This document shows, in pieces, positions 44,385 through 52,378 of a stretch of 64,000 nucleotides of DNA. How positions within the stretch are numbered: the stretch's first letter is position 1; every line of letters starts with the position of its first letter. The notes under the pieces were generated by a model. That model saw only the letters and a program-made list of their open reading frames with translations, searched no databases and was not told the origin of the DNA. Source of the DNA: Limnohabitans parvus II-B4 (lineage in GTDB: Bacteria > Pseudomonadota > Gammaproteobacteria > Burkholderiales > Burkholderiaceae_C); the NCBI RefSeq assembly GCF_003063455.1, contig NZ_NESN01000001.1, positions 744,001-808,000 of the forward strand, read 5' to 3'. The position numbers were made by a program, and so were the translations under genes.

Positions 44385-45230
44385 ATGAGCGCGCCGCAGC
44401 TTGAAACCCTGCGCCAGCGCGTGCAGGCCTGCACCACCGACCAAGACGTGGCCGATTACCAGCGCGATGGCGCGGTCTGCATCCGCAATTTGTTCACACC
44501 CGAAGAAGTTGCCCTGCTGCGGGACGGCATCGAGGCCAACCTGGCCCACCCCAGCCCACGCGGCATGGTGGCCAGCAGGCCGGACGACCCGGGGCGATTT
44601 TTTGAAGACTTTTGCAACTGGCAGGACATCCCACAGTTCAAGCGCTTCATTTTTGAAACGCCCTTGGCCACACTGGCCCAGCGCCTAATGCAAAGCCAGA
44701 CGGTGCGCCTGTACCACGACCACCTGCTGGTCAAAGAGCCCGGCACGCGCCAGCGCACACCCTGGCACCAAGACCAGCCCTATTACAACGTGGACGGCCT
44801 GCAAAACATCAGCTTCTGGATTCCGGTGGACCCGGTGTCTCGCCCGTCCACGCTGGAGTTCATCGCGGGCTCACACCGTGGTCCCTGGCTCATGCCGCGC
44901 ACCTTCATGACGAACCAAGCCAAATGGTTCCCTGAAGGCTCCCTGGCCGAGTTGCCCGACATCGACAAGCACCGCCAAGACTTCCCCATCCTCGGCTGGG
45001 ACTTGCAGCCGGGCGACTTGGTGTGTTTTCACATGCTCAGCCTGCACGCCTCAGCAGGCGTTGACGGCACGCAGCGCAGGCGCGTGTACTCGGTGCGCTT
45101 TTTGGGTGACGACATGACGCACGCGCCGCGCCCTTGGGTCACCTCGCCGCCCTTCCCCGGGCTGGACCAAGAGCTGCCTGCAGGCGTGCCGATGGACCAT
45201 GCGCTGTTTCCTTTGATGGCGGGAACTTAA
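44385..45230 (+). CDS. Phytanoyl-CoA dioxygenase (PhyH) family protein
   Basis: A 281-residue 2-oxoglutarate/Fe(II) oxygenase fold. The iron triad is His128-x-Asp130 (TPWHQDQPYY) and His221 (SLHASAG), with Arg residues at 231-233 positioned for 2-oxoglutarate. The distal segment RRRVYSVRFLGDD closes the barrel. The gene follows the M20 gene by 2 bp and is the last gene of the gntR-puuE operon. Bacterial PhyH proteins hydroxylate small organic acids, amines or ectoine-type compounds; the substrate here is unknown. Confidence 0.85.
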   Translation: MSAPQLETLRQRVQACTTDQDVADYQRDGAVCIRNLFTPEEVALLRDGIEANLAHPSPRGMVASRPDDPGRFFEDFCNWQDIPQFKRFIFETPLATLAQRLMQSQTVRLYHDHLLVKEPGTRQRTPWHQDQPYYNVDGLQNISFWIPVDPVSRPSTLEFIAGSHRGPWLMPRTFMTNQAKWFPEGSLAELPDIDKHRQDFPILGWDLQPGDLVCFHMLSLHASAGVDGTQRRRVYSVRFLGDDMTHAPRPWVTSPPFPGLDQELPAGVPMDHALFPLMAGT

Positions 45231-46119
45231 CCCCGTTTCAGATACACCTTGACGAAACTGCTCTTGAGCTGATCCGCCTGTGCGGGCAAAGCGCCCAAAT
45301 TCCCTGCTTGTGCCAATGTCAGCAGTTCATCGAGGTTTTTGCGAATGGCCTGGATTTCGGCGTCGTTGGCTTCCAATTCCACAGGTTTGAATTTCTCGCT
45401 CAGCACGGGATACAGTTGTTTGACTTTTTCCGCGTCCTTGGCGTTGGCTGCGTCCAAGATCAACTCCATCGCATCATGGAAGTCCACCAGCGCGACAGCC
45501 AGCATGGAAAACCCATTGCGCTTGAAGATGTCCTGAAACACGGGGCGGATTTTTTCCAAATCCAGGTGCGCCTGATGCAGATCACCATCGCGCACCAGGG
45601 GCTCAACGGCAGCCATGATCACGGCCACCTGCTGCAAATCGGTCACCAGTTGGCGGTCGGCCCTGAGGGCATGGGGTTGATAAGCGCTGTATTTGCGCTG
45701 AAAAGCCGCATAGCCTGACACCATTTTTTCCCAATTCGCCACAGCCGAGTCGCGCTCATTTTTGCCCGTCAAAAACAAGGTTTGTTTGTAAAAGTGGTTC
45801 ATCGCATTGAACTCTTCCAAAAAGAGTTTGCGACTGAAAAACGCGCTGCCATAACTGCCCCCCACGAGCAATGCCAACAAGGCCAGCCACCCCAACCAGC
45901 GCCAGATAGGGCGTACTTTGCCACCGGAAAGTTGGGCCGTACCCACGCCCAGTATTCGGTACAGGGGGCAAAACTGCACACCCGCCGTGACCACCAGCAC
46001 CAGCGCCCCAGCGTAGGCGGCCCATTGCCCGGCCCTGAAAGCCAGAAATAGCCCCATTGCGCCAGAACGATGGCCAAAGCCAGACGACACCAGCGGTCGA
46101 TCGGATGGATGTTTTTCAT
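45227..46119 (-). CDS. DUF2892-type membrane protein with helical C-terminal domain, apparent frameshift
   Basis: The frame starting ATG 46119 encodes MKNIHPIDRWCRLALAIVLA and then WLSG, the start of a DUF2892 domain. The second half of the same domain (QWAAYAGALVLVVTAGVQFC, then PLYRILGVGT) is in another frame that runs to the stop at 45227. The shift falls near GGGCCGGG (minus strand, 46028-46035). The rest contains a third transmembrane helix (WLGWLALLALLVGG) and an alpha-helical domain of about 200 residues of unknown function. Read without the shift, a 287-residue frame begins at 46090. It converges on the PhyH gene with a 4-bp overlap. Confidence 0.7.
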
Positions 46120-46277
46120 TGCAAAACCTTGTGTTGGACCACCTGAAGGTTTTCGGTGGTGTCGAGATTCAGTATCCAACCGCATGCCTTTGTCAGAATT
46201 GATCCTGATCACGCAGCAGGCATCTTTTTCATGCCCCCCTGCACCGGGGTATTCCCTGAGGTCAAACACGGATATTT

Positions 46278-46285
46278 TGTATACA
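46278..46285. promoter_or_regulatory. TGTATACA palindrome, candidate GntR operator (NCS2 permease)
   Basis: The site ATTTTGTATACAGTTTGGAA lies 76 bp upstream of the permease start. It shares TGTATACA and the following TTT-x-GAACAC with the site at 49472. Confidence 0.65.
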
Positions 46286-46360
46286 GTTTGGAACACAAAG
46301 AAGCACACATCTAGTTTCTTTGCGGTTTTCACCTCTGTTTACTTTTCAGGAGAGCCCTCC

Positions 46361-47848
46361 ATGAGTTCAACCATCCACCCCGTGGACGAGCATTTGCCCA
46401 ATGGCAAGCTCGCCGCTTTGGGCCTGCAACATGTGCTGGTGATGTATGCCGGCGCTGTGGCAGTGCCCCTGATCGTGGGCCGCGCCCTCAAACTGAGCCC
46501 GCAAGACGTGGCTTATTTGATTTCGGCCGACCTGTTTTGCTGCGGTCTGGTCACCTTGATCCAATCGCTGGGTGCCACCCAGTGGTTTGGCATCCGACTG
46601 CCTGTGATGATGGGCGTGACCTTTGCATCCGTGGCGCCCATGGTGGCCATGGCCAACGCCAACCCCGGCGAAATGGGGGCGCAGCTGATCTTTGGCTCCA
46701 TCATTGGTGCGGGCATCATCTCGATCCTGATCGCGCCGCTGGTCAGCCGTCTTCTGCGTTTCTTCCCGCCTGTGGTCACTGGCACCATCATTGCCGTGAT
46801 TGGCATCAGCCTGATGCGCATCGGCATCAACTGGATCTTTGGCAACCCCTTTGGCCCCACAGCCCCCAGCATCGTGACGCCTGAGCACAAGCAGTGGCTC
46901 GATGCCGCAGCGGCCGCCGCCAGTGCGCCCGGCTCCACCCTGCCCGCCATTCCCAAAGACCTGGCGCTCTTGCCCAAGATGCCCAACCCCAAATACGCTG
47001 ACCTGACGGGCGTGGGGATTGCCACACTGGTGTTGGTCTCCATCATGTTGATCGCACGTTACGCCAAAGGCTTTTTGGCCAACATCTCGGTGCTGCTGGG
47101 CATCGTGATCGGTGGCGTGGTGGCCACGGCCATGGGCCTGATGAACTTCGACAAAGTGGGCAAAGCCGCTTGGTTCGACGTGATCACGCCTTTCCACTTC
47201 GGCATGCCCGTGTTTGAGCCTGTGCTGATCCTGACCATGACTTTGGTCATGATCGTGGTGATGATCGAATCGACCGGCATGTTCCTCGCCCTGGGCGAGA
47301 TGACCGACAAAAAGGTCGACCAAGCTGCCCTCACACGCGGCCTGCGCACCGACGGTCTGGGCACGCTGATCGGTGGCATCTTCAACACCTTTCCCTACAC
47401 CAGCTTCTCGCAGAACGTGGGCTTGGTCGCCGTCACCGGTGTCAAGAGCCGCTTTGTGTGTGTGGCCGGTGGTTTGATCTTGGTGGCGCTGGGTCTCTTG
47501 CCCAAAATGGCTGCATTGATCGAATCGCTGCCCACCGTGGTCTTGGGCGGTGCGGGTCTGGTGATGTTCGGCATGGTGGCCGCCACCGGTATCCGCATCC
47601 TGGGCGGTGTGGATTTCAAGAACAACCGCTTCAACGCCATGATCGTGGCCATCTCGATTGGCATTGGCATGATCCCGCTGATTGCCCCCAACTTCAAACA
47701 GTGGATGCCGCACGGTCTGCACCCCCTGATCGAGTCGGGCATCTTGCTGGCCTCCATCAGTGCGGTGATCTTGAACCTGTTCTTCAATGGCGCCAGCGGT
47801 GACAACCGCGATGCGATCGAGGCCGCCAAGCAGGCTGAGGCGCATTGA
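46361..47848 (+). CDS. NCS2 family purine permease (urate/xanthine:cation symporter)
   Basis: A 495-residue nucleobase:cation symporter-2 protein with about 14 hydrophobic segments. GLQHVLVMYAGAVAVPLIVG is at the start, the substrate-site Glu is in MIESTGMFLALGEMT, and the NCS2 signature is NTFPYTSFSQNVGLVAVTGV. The last resembles the urate transporter UacT and the xanthine permeases. It imports urate or xanthine with protons. The AGGAGA ribosome site precedes the ATG; the TGTATACA operator candidate is upstream. Exact substrate preference cannot be read. Confidence 0.9.
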   Translation: MSSTIHPVDEHLPNGKLAALGLQHVLVMYAGAVAVPLIVGRALKLSPQDVAYLISADLFCCGLVTLIQSLGATQWFGIRLPVMMGVTFASVAPMVAMANANPGEMGAQLIFGSIIGAGIISILIAPLVSRLLRFFPPVVTGTIIAVIGISLMRIGINWIFGNPFGPTAPSIVTPEHKQWLDAAAAAASAPGSTLPAIPKDLALLPKMPNPKYADLTGVGIATLVLVSIMLIARYAKGFLANISVLLGIVIGGVVATAMGLMNFDKVGKAAWFDVITPFHFGMPVFEPVLILTMTLVMIVVMIESTGMFLALGEMTDKKVDQAALTRGLRTDGLGTLIGGIFNTFPYTSFSQNVGLVAVTGVKSRFVCVAGGLILVALGLLPKMAALIESLPTVVLGGAGLVMFGMVAATGIRILGGVDFKNNRFNAMIVAISIGIGMIPLIAPNFKQWMPHGLHPLIESGILLASISAVILNLFFNGASGDNRDAIEAAKQAEAH

Positions 47849-47865
47849 GTTCTGGCGACTGAAGT

Positions 47866-48142
47866 CATGGATACCCGGTCAAGCCGGGTATGACAAATGA
47901 AGCGCGGGTATGACAAATGAAGCGCGGGTATGTCAGGCATTTGTCACCCCCGACCTGATCGGGGGTCCATGCCTTTTGCCTTTGTCACCCCCGACCTGAT
48001 CGGGGGTCCATGCCTTTTACCTTTGTCACCCCCGACCTGATCGGGGGTCCATGCCTTTTGCCTTTGTCACCCCCGACCTGATCGGGGGTCCATGCCTTTT
48101 GCCTTCGACCACCATGGATACCCGGTCAAGCCGGGTATGACA
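47866..48142. repeat. Tandem palindromic repeats: 4 x 41 bp plus flanking elements
   Basis: Four direct 41-bp copies run from 47940 to 48103, each with the palindrome CCCCCGACCTGATCGGGGG followed by TCCATGCCTTTTGCC. They are nearly identical (one G-to-A in copy 2). On both sides lies ATACCCGGTCAAGCCGGGTAT (47870-47890 and 48118-48138, same orientation), and on the left two 20-bp copies starting AAATGAAGCGCGGGTATG (47895-47934). The repeats occupy the gap between the NCS2 permease and the NMT1-type transporter. Confidence 0.9.
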
Positions 48143-48208
48143 GATGGAGCGCAGGTACGACCGGTGAAGGGCATGACAGAAAACAGCAATGTCACCAAAA
48201 CCCCAAGT

Positions 48209-48239
48209 TGGTGCATTCATCCAGCCAAATTGCACCAAA
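48209..48239. promoter_or_regulatory. Inverted TTGGTGCA/TGCACCAA pair, possible NtrC half-sites
   Basis: TTGGTGCA (48209-48216) and TGCACCAA (48232-48239) are exact inverted copies 15 bp apart. GGTGCA and TGCACC are NtrC half-site sequences, though in a non-canonical arrangement. They lie about 70-100 bp upstream of a sigma-54-type promoter. Confidence 0.4.
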
Positions 48240-48295
48240 AATGAGAATTTCTAGGGGATGGCCCTGACATGGTTCGTCAGACCCATGGTCGATAA

Positions 48296-48311
48296 TGGCA
48301 CCGATTTTGCT
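48296..48311 (+). promoter_or_regulatory. Sigma-54-type promoter
   Basis: TGGCACCGATTTTGCT has a perfect TGGCAC and TTGCT with exact GG-N10-GC spacing, 38 bp upstream of the NMT1-type binding protein start codon. The rest of the 500-bp gap holds repeats. Confidence 0.75.
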
Positions 48312-48348
48312 AGACAAGATTCACCGTTTATTGACCCTGGAGCCCCTC

Positions 48349-49383
48349 ATGAACAAGCGTTTCTTCCTCAAGGCCACGGCCGCATTGACAGCAGCCGCCT
48401 CTTTTGGGCTGGCGCAAGCCCAAACCACTCCAATCAAATTCCAGCTCGACTGGCGCTTTGAAGGCCCCTCGGCTTTCTTCTTGCTGCCCGCAGCCAAAGG
48501 CTACTTCAAAGACGCCAAGCTCGACGTGACCGTGGACTCGGGCAACGGCTCGGGTGGCGCAGTCACCCGCGTGGCTTCGGGCACTTATGACCTGGGCTTT
48601 GCCGACCTGGCCGCCCTGATGGAATTCCACGCCAACAACCCCGACGCTCCCAACAAGCCGGTGGCCATCATGATGGTCTACAACAACACCCCCGCTTCGG
48701 TGATGGCTTTGAAGAAGTCCGGCATCAAGACCCCCGCCGATTTGGCTGGCAAGAAGTTGGGCGCCCCCGTGTTTGATGCTGGCCGCCGCGCCTTCCCCAT
48801 CTTCCAGAAAGCCAACGGCATTGGCAACGTGGCTTGGACTGCGATGGACCCACCTCTGCGCGAAACCATGTTGGTGCGCGGCGATGTGGATGCCATCACC
48901 GGTTTCACTTTCACCTCGCTGCTGAACATCGAAGCGCGTGGCGTGAAGGCGGACGACGTGGTGGTCATGCAGTACCCCGACTTTGGCGTCAAGCTCTACG
49001 GCAACGCGATCATCGCCTCGCCCAAGATCCTGAAAGAAAACCCAGCCGCGGTGAAAGCCTTCTTAAGCGCATTCACCAAGGGCGCGAAAGACGTGATCGC
49101 TGATCCAGCCAAAGCCATTGAATCGGTGAAAGCGCGTGACGGCATCATCAATGTGGCGCTGGAAACCCGCCGCCTGCAACTGGCCATCGACACCGTGATC
49201 AACAGCCCCTCGGCCCGCGCCGAAGGCTTTGGCCAAATCAACGGCCCCCGCATGACGCTGATGGCTTCGCAAGTGTCGGACGCCTTCAACACCAAGACCC
49301 GCGTGAAAGCAGACGACATCTGGAACGGATCTTTCTTGCCCGCCGCCAAAGAGCTGGACATCTTGCCCAAGGGCAAGAAGTAA
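48349..49383 (+). CDS. NMT1/THI5-like ABC transporter substrate-binding protein
   Basis: A 344-residue periplasmic protein. A signal peptide ends LAQA near residue 25. The mature N-terminus KFQLDWRFEGPSAFFLLPAAKGYF and SGTYDLGFADLAALMEF are typical of the NMT1/THI5 (SsuA/ThiY-like) fold. These bind pyrimidines, sulphonates, nitrate or related nitrogen compounds. The start at 48349 follows a GGAG site. It is preceded by a sigma-54-type promoter and precedes the ATPase, permease and ureD genes. A nitrogenous ligand is likely; identity is not established. Confidence 0.88.
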   Translation: MNKRFFLKATAALTAAASFGLAQAQTTPIKFQLDWRFEGPSAFFLLPAAKGYFKDAKLDVTVDSGNGSGGAVTRVASGTYDLGFADLAALMEFHANNPDAPNKPVAIMMVYNNTPASVMALKKSGIKTPADLAGKKLGAPVFDAGRRAFPIFQKANGIGNVAWTAMDPPLRETMLVRGDVDAITGFTFTSLLNIEARGVKADDVVVMQYPDFGVKLYGNAIIASPKILKENPAAVKAFLSAFTKGAKDVIADPAKAIESVKARDGIINVALETRRLQLAIDTVINSPSARAEGFGQINGPRMTLMASQVSDAFNTKTRVKADDIWNGSFLPAAKELDILPKGKK

Positions 49384-49422
49384 TCCAGCGCCAGCTTCGG
49401 GGCATGCTGCCCCGGCGCTCCG

Positions 49423-49458
49423 AGCCCACCGCCACTCTGCACGGGTCGGTGGGCTTTT
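49423..49458 (+). terminator. Rho-independent terminator after the binding-protein gene
   Basis: GCCCACCG pairs with CGGTGGGC around a 15-base loop, followed by TTTT. A second GC-rich stem (AGCGCC..GGCGCT) lies at about 49387-49420. It probably reduces readthrough to the ATPase gene, giving excess binding protein. Confidence 0.75.
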
Positions 49459-49471
49459 ACAGGGCGTAGCG

Positions 49472-49479
49472 TGTATACA
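49472..49479. promoter_or_regulatory. TGTATACA palindrome, candidate GntR operator (ABC ATPase)
   Basis: GTGTATACACTTTCGAACAC lies 30 bp upstream of the ATPase start, after the terminator. It shares the TTT-x-GAACAC flank with the NCS2 site. Confidence 0.6.
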
Positions 49480-49508
49480 CTTTCGAACACCATCTCCAAG
49501 TTTTCACC

Positions 49509-50327
49509 ATGACCCAAGACGCATTCGTTGATTTCCAGAATGTCTGGCTGGCCTACAACGACGAGTTGCTGGCGCAAAACCACTTCGCCGTCGAAGACAT
49601 CAATTTGCAGGTCAAGCAAGGTGAGTTCATTGCCATCGTCGGTCCCTCGGGCTGCGGCAAATCCACCTTCATGAAGCTGACCACGGGCCTGAAGATGCCG
49701 AGCAAAGGCCGCATCCTGGTGGATGGTCAGCCCGTCACTGGCCCGCTCAAGATCAGCGGCATGGCGTTTCAAGCCTCATCGCTCTTGCCTTGGCGCACCA
49801 CGCTCGACAACGTGCTCTTGCCGCTCGAAATCGTGGAGCCCTACCGCTCCAACTTCAAGCAAAAAAAGGCCGAATACGTCGAACGCGCCCGCAAACTGCT
49901 GAACACCGTGGGCTTGGCCGGTTACGAAGACAAATTTCCTTGGCAACTGTCGGGCGGCATGCAGCAACGCGCCAGCATCTGCCGCGCCCTGATCCATGAA
50001 CCCAAAATGCTGCTGCTGGACGAGCCCTTTGGTGCGCTCGATGCCTTCACGCGTGAAGAGCTGTGGTGCATCTTGCGCGACCTGTGGACCGAGCAAAAGT
50101 TCAACGTCATCTTGGTCACGCACGACCTGCGCGAGTCGGTGTTTTTGGCCGACACGGTGTATGTGATGAGCAAGAGCCCTGGCCGCTTCGTGGTCAAGCG
50201 CGAGATCGACCTGCCGCGCCCGCGTGATCTGGAGATCACCTACACCCCCGAATTCACCAACATCGTGCACGAGCTGCGCGGCCACATCGGTGCCATGCGC
50301 AAGACCGGCGCGGCGATCAACCAATGA
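49509..50327 (+). CDS. NMT1-associated ABC transporter ATP-binding protein (SsuB/TauB-like)
   Basis: A 272-residue ATPase. Walker A GPSGCGKST (45-53), signature LSGGMQQR, Walker B LLLLDEPFGALD and the H-loop VTHDLRES are intact. It powers the transporter built with the preceding binding protein and the following permease. The intervening terminator and TGTATACA site suggest it can be controlled separately from the binding-protein gene. Confidence 0.9.
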   Translation: MTQDAFVDFQNVWLAYNDELLAQNHFAVEDINLQVKQGEFIAIVGPSGCGKSTFMKLTTGLKMPSKGRILVDGQPVTGPLKISGMAFQASSLLPWRTTLDNVLLPLEIVEPYRSNFKQKKAEYVERARKLLNTVGLAGYEDKFPWQLSGGMQQRASICRALIHEPKMLLLDEPFGALDAFTREELWCILRDLWTEQKFNVILVTHDLRESVFLADTVYVMSKSPGRFVVKREIDLPRPRDLEITYTPEFTNIVHELRGHIGAMRKTGAAINQ

Positions 50328-50341
50328 GCGGGAGTCATTTC

Positions 50342-51109
50342 ATGAACAACAAAACCCTCGAACGCTGGGCCCCTTGGGCTTTGCTGGTCCTCAGCATCCT
50401 GATCTGGGAAGGGCTGTGCCGCGCCTTCAACGTGTCGGAATTCGTCTTCCCCAGCCCCTCGCGCATCGCGCAGCAAACCATCGAATTCAAAGAAGTGATC
50501 GCCGGTCACGCCTGGCGCACCTTCTGGGTGACCATGGTGGGCTTCGGCATCGCCATCGTGGTGGGTGTGCTGTTGGGCTTTGTCATCGGCAGCTCACGTC
50601 TGGCCTATGCCGCCGTGTACCCGCTCATGACCGCCTTCAACGCCTTGCCCAAAGCGGCCTTTGTGCCCATCTTGGTGGTGTGGTTTGGCATCGGCATCGG
50701 CCCGGCCATCTTGACGGCTTTCTTGATCAGCTTTTTCCCCATCATGGTCAACATTGCCACCGGTCTGGCCACGCTGGAGCCTGAACTGGAAGACGTGCTG
50801 CGCGTGTTGGGCGCCAAGCGTTGGGACGTGCTGGTCAAAGTCGGCCTGCCCCGCTCCATGCCTTACTTCTATGGCTCGCTCAAAGTGGCCATCACCCTCG
50901 CCTTTGTGGGCACCACCGTGTCCGAGATGACGGCTTCGAACGAAGGCATTGGCTACCTGCTGATCTCGGCGGGCTCGGCCATGCAGATGGGTCTGGCGTT
51001 CTCTGGCTTGGTGGTCGTGGGCGCGATGGCCATGGTCATGTACGAGCTGTTCAGCTACATCGAAAAGCACACCACCGGATGGGCGCATCGCGGCTCGCAA
51101 GGCGAATGA
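50342..51109 (+). CDS. NMT1-associated ABC transporter permease (SsuC/TauC-like)
   Basis: A 255-residue permease with six hydrophobic segments. ATLEPELEDVLRVLGAKRWDVLVKVGLP is the EAA loop. The ATG 50342 has a GGGAG ribosome site 7 bp before it and is preferred; ATG 50324 makes an ATGA overlap with the ATPase stop and would add six residues. It completes the transporter. Confidence 0.9.
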   Translation: MNNKTLERWAPWALLVLSILIWEGLCRAFNVSEFVFPSPSRIAQQTIEFKEVIAGHAWRTFWVTMVGFGIAIVVGVLLGFVIGSSRLAYAAVYPLMTAFNALPKAAFVPILVVWFGIGIGPAILTAFLISFFPIMVNIATGLATLEPELEDVLRVLGAKRWDVLVKVGLPRSMPYFYGSLKVAITLAFVGTTVSEMTASNEGIGYLLISAGSAMQMGLAFSGLVVVGAMAMVMYELFSYIEKHTTGWAHRGSQGE

Positions 51110-51128
51110 ATTTGGCGTGGGTCAAGGC

Positions 51129-51959
51129 ATGACCTGGCACGCCAGCCTCACGCTCGACTACACCCTGGAGTCTGAGCGCAGCGTTGCGCGCTACCTGCAC
51201 AACGGGCCGCTGCGCATCCTGCAAAGCCTTTACCCGGAAGGCGATGCGGTGTGCCACAACGTGCTGGTGCACCCGCCCAGCGGCTTGGTGGGCGGCGACA
51301 TGCTGGACATGAAGGTGACCGTAGGTGCTGGCGCACATGGCTTGGTCACCACCCCTGGTGCTACCCGCTTTTACCGGTCAGACGCGGGCCTGGCCACCCA
51401 GCAAGTGCACGCCCGGGTGGAAGCCGATGCCCGTCTGGAATGGTTGCCGCTCGAGGCCATCGCCTACAACCAATGTGATGCGCTCAACCGCGCCGTATTT
51501 GACTTGGCGCCTGGCGCAGAAATGATGACCTGGGACATCTCCGCGCTGGGCCTGCCCGCTGCCGACCTGCCCTTTGCGCAAGGCACGTTCCGCCAACACA
51601 TGGAAGTCTCTGGTGTGTGGCTGGAGCGCGGCACTATCAGCGCCACCGACACCCGATTGATGAACAGCCCGCTGGGCCTGGCTGGGCAGCGATGCATGGC
51701 CACGCTGGTGTTTGCAGCGGGCAGTGCCATCGCGGCTGAACGCAGCGAACGCGCTTTGGCCTGTGCGCGTGAACTGCTCGAAGCGTCTGAACTTCGCCTG
51801 ACCGCCGGGGCCACATCGCCGCACCAACAGGTCATCGTGCTGCGCGTGTTGTCACCCGTGACCGAGCCTGCCATGCAGCTGCTGCGTCAAGTGTGGGCGG
51901 CCTGGCGGCTTGAGATGTGGCGCATGAGCGGCACCGTGCCCAGGCTTTGGAATTTGTAG
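51129..51959 (+). CDS. ureD: Urease accessory protein UreD
   Basis: A UreD/UreH protein of about 277 residues. It has LDYTLESERSVARYLHNGPLRILQSLYPEG at the start, VHPPSGLVGGDMLD and LVTTPGATRFYRSD. UreD binds apo-urease with UreF and UreG for nickel insertion. It is detached from the rest of the urease genes (7 kb away) and follows the ABC permease by 19 bp, so it may be transcribed with the transporter. ATG 51129 is used; GTG 51117 would add four residues. Confidence 0.92.
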   Translation: MTWHASLTLDYTLESERSVARYLHNGPLRILQSLYPEGDAVCHNVLVHPPSGLVGGDMLDMKVTVGAGAHGLVTTPGATRFYRSDAGLATQQVHARVEADARLEWLPLEAIAYNQCDALNRAVFDLAPGAEMMTWDISALGLPAADLPFAQGTFRQHMEVSGVWLERGTISATDTRLMNSPLGLAGQRCMATLVFAAGSAIAAERSERALACARELLEASELRLTAGATSPHQQVIVLRVLSPVTEPAMQLLRQVWAAWRLEMWRMSGTVPRLWNL

Positions 51960-52004
51960 TCATTAGCGGATGAGCTTCCAGACTGAAGCCACCGACCTGC
52001 CCCT

Positions 52005-52372
52005 GATTTTGTCACCCCCGACTTGATCGGGGGTCCATGGCTTTCGGTGGCCATGGATACCCGCATTCGCGGGCATGACAACAAAGGGGACATCCTCCTT
52101 GATTTTGTCACCCCCGACTTGATCGGGGGTCCATGTCTTCGGCATCCATGGATACCCGCATTCGCGGGCATGACAATCAAGGGGACATCCTCTCTGATTT
52201 TGTCACCCCCCGACTTGATCGGAGGTCCATGTCTTCGGCATCCATGGATACCCGCATTCGCGGGCATGACAATAAAGGGGACATCCTCCCTGATTTTGTC
52301 ACCCCCGACTTGATCGGGGGTCCATGGCTTTCGGCATCCATAGATACCCGCATTCGTGGGCATGACAACTAG
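52005..52372. repeat. Tandem palindromic repeat, 4 x about 96 bp
   Basis: Copies begin at 52005, 52101, 52196 and 52292 (the last one shorter). Each has a CCCCCGACTTGATCGGGGG palindrome, a TCCATG spacer and an ATACCCGCATTCGCGGGCAT palindrome ending GACA, then a link GGGGACATCCTC. It lies between convergent ureD and urtE and leaves no room for a gene; the 419-bp gap holds little else. No unique spacers occur. Confidence 0.92.
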
Positions 52373-52378
52373 GCTGCG

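Noticed and set aside
46367..47845. A long His/Gln-rich open frame antisense to the NCS2 permease
   Set aside because: Shadow of a strong membrane-transporter gene; no recognisable domain or start signal.
47866..48142. Insertion sequence remnant
   Set aside because: No transposase fragment or target duplication; only short palindromic units.
51887..52363. A 158-residue frame with PANAGIHG-type repeats
   Set aside because: It is a translation of the tandem REP-like repeats, a known source of false genes.
52005..52372. CRISPR array
   Set aside because: The repeats are long, contain internal palindromes and are contiguous; there are no unique spacers of constant length and no cas genes.
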